The translations under genes were made by a program, and so were the position numbers. The notes below the pieces were generated by a model. It was not told the DNA's origin. It made no database searches and was given only the letters and a program-made list of their open reading frames with translations. A stretch of DNA of 6,114 bases from Candidatus Stahliibacteriota bacterium (GTDB lineage Bacteria; Hydrothermota; Tepidihabitantia; B3-TA06), in contig JAUVJT010000129.1 of assembly GCA_030592225.1 (NCBI GenBank), positions 1 through 6,114 of the forward strand, read 5' to 3'. Positions within the stretch are counted from its first letter, which is position 1. Every line of letters starts with the position of its first letter. This document shows, one piece after another, positions 6,029 through 6,114 of this stretch.

Positions 6029-6034
6029 TCCTTT
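6029..6034 (-). promoter_or_regulatory. Ribosome binding site AAAGGA for the nuclease-like gene
   Basis: AAAGGA on the minus strand (6034-6029) is six bases before ATG 6022 and begins at the predicted +1 base. The leader is therefore about 12 bases, the same arrangement as at DUF488. Confidence 0.6.
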
Positions 6035-6040
6035 CACAAA

Positions 6041-6069
6041 ACTATACCATAAAACCACAGCCTTGTCAA
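6041..6069 (-). promoter_or_regulatory. Near-consensus sigma-70 promoter of the nuclease-like gene
   Basis: On the minus strand TTGACA (6069-6064), exactly 17 bases and TATAGT (6046-6041) form a near-perfect promoter, with +1 near 6034. This implies strong constitutive expression unless repressed. Confidence 0.75.
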
Positions 6070-6081
6070 CCCACCCCATCC

Positions 6082-6110
6082 TTGACATACCCTTAAACAA
6101 CGCTTATAGT
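6082..6110 (+). promoter_or_regulatory. Near-consensus promoter reading off the right edge
   Basis: TTGACA (6082-6087), exactly 17 bases and TATAGT (6105-6110) on the plus strand predict +1 near 6117, just outside the window. A gene transcribed divergently from the nuclease-like gene should start there. The two -35 boxes face away from each other, 12 bases apart. Confidence 0.7.
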
Positions 6111-6114
6111 TAGT

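Noticed and set aside
1..6114. CRISPR arrays, tRNA/rRNA genes, insertion sequence transposases, riboswitches
   Set aside because: No regularly spaced direct repeats, no cloverleaf with the conserved T-arm sequence, no rRNA-like conserved blocks, no transposase motif and no known riboswitch core were seen on either strand.

Overview
This looks like a chromosomal window from an uncultured bacterium. The evidence is a very large secreted beta-propeller protein with an FlgD-type Ig-like domain, consensus sigma-70-type TTGACA promoters, and a mixture of leaderless and Shine-Dalgarno genes. Proteins of the first type are common in poorly cultured lineages of the FCB/WOR-3 kind. That placement is a guess from protein style, and no marker gene is present.

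Layout. Positions 1-3422 (minus strand) hold the first 1140 residues of a giant exported protein built from BNR/Asp-box-like repeats, an FlgD-like domain, a second repeat region and the start of another beta domain. It runs off the left edge. Positions 3423-3658 are intergenic, with a promoter placed so that the transcript would begin on the ATG, and one hairpin with a GCAA loop. Positions 3659-4363 (minus) encode an eight-helix ZIP-like membrane protein. Just upstream, a 23-codon ORF begins on the predicted +1 base and overlaps the ZIP start (4353-4424). Positions 4425-4523 are a divergent promoter region with a TGTCAA-N9-TTGACA palindrome. Positions 4524-5009 (plus) encode a DUF488 protein. 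Positions 5010-5065 carry two hairpins that are inverted, diverged copies of one another; the first overlaps the DUF488 stop codon. Positions 5066-6022 (minus) encode a protein with a PD-(D/E)XK nuclease active site and an unrecognised N-terminal half. Positions 6023-6114 form another divergent promoter region: one consensus promoter for the nuclease-like gene and one pointing off the right edge.

Together: the left two thirds is GC-rich, and its two transcripts are predicted to be leaderless. The right third is visibly AT-richer, and its two genes use Shine-Dalgarno sites just after the -10 box. This suggests that the DUF488/nuclease-like segment was acquired. A PD-(D/E)XK protein beside DUF488 invites a defence hypothesis, but nothing in the window proves a joint function. 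The most unusual signals are the leaderless mini-ORF ahead of the ZIP-like gene, the predicted leaderless start of the giant protein, and the REP-like hairpin pair that supplies the end of DUF488.
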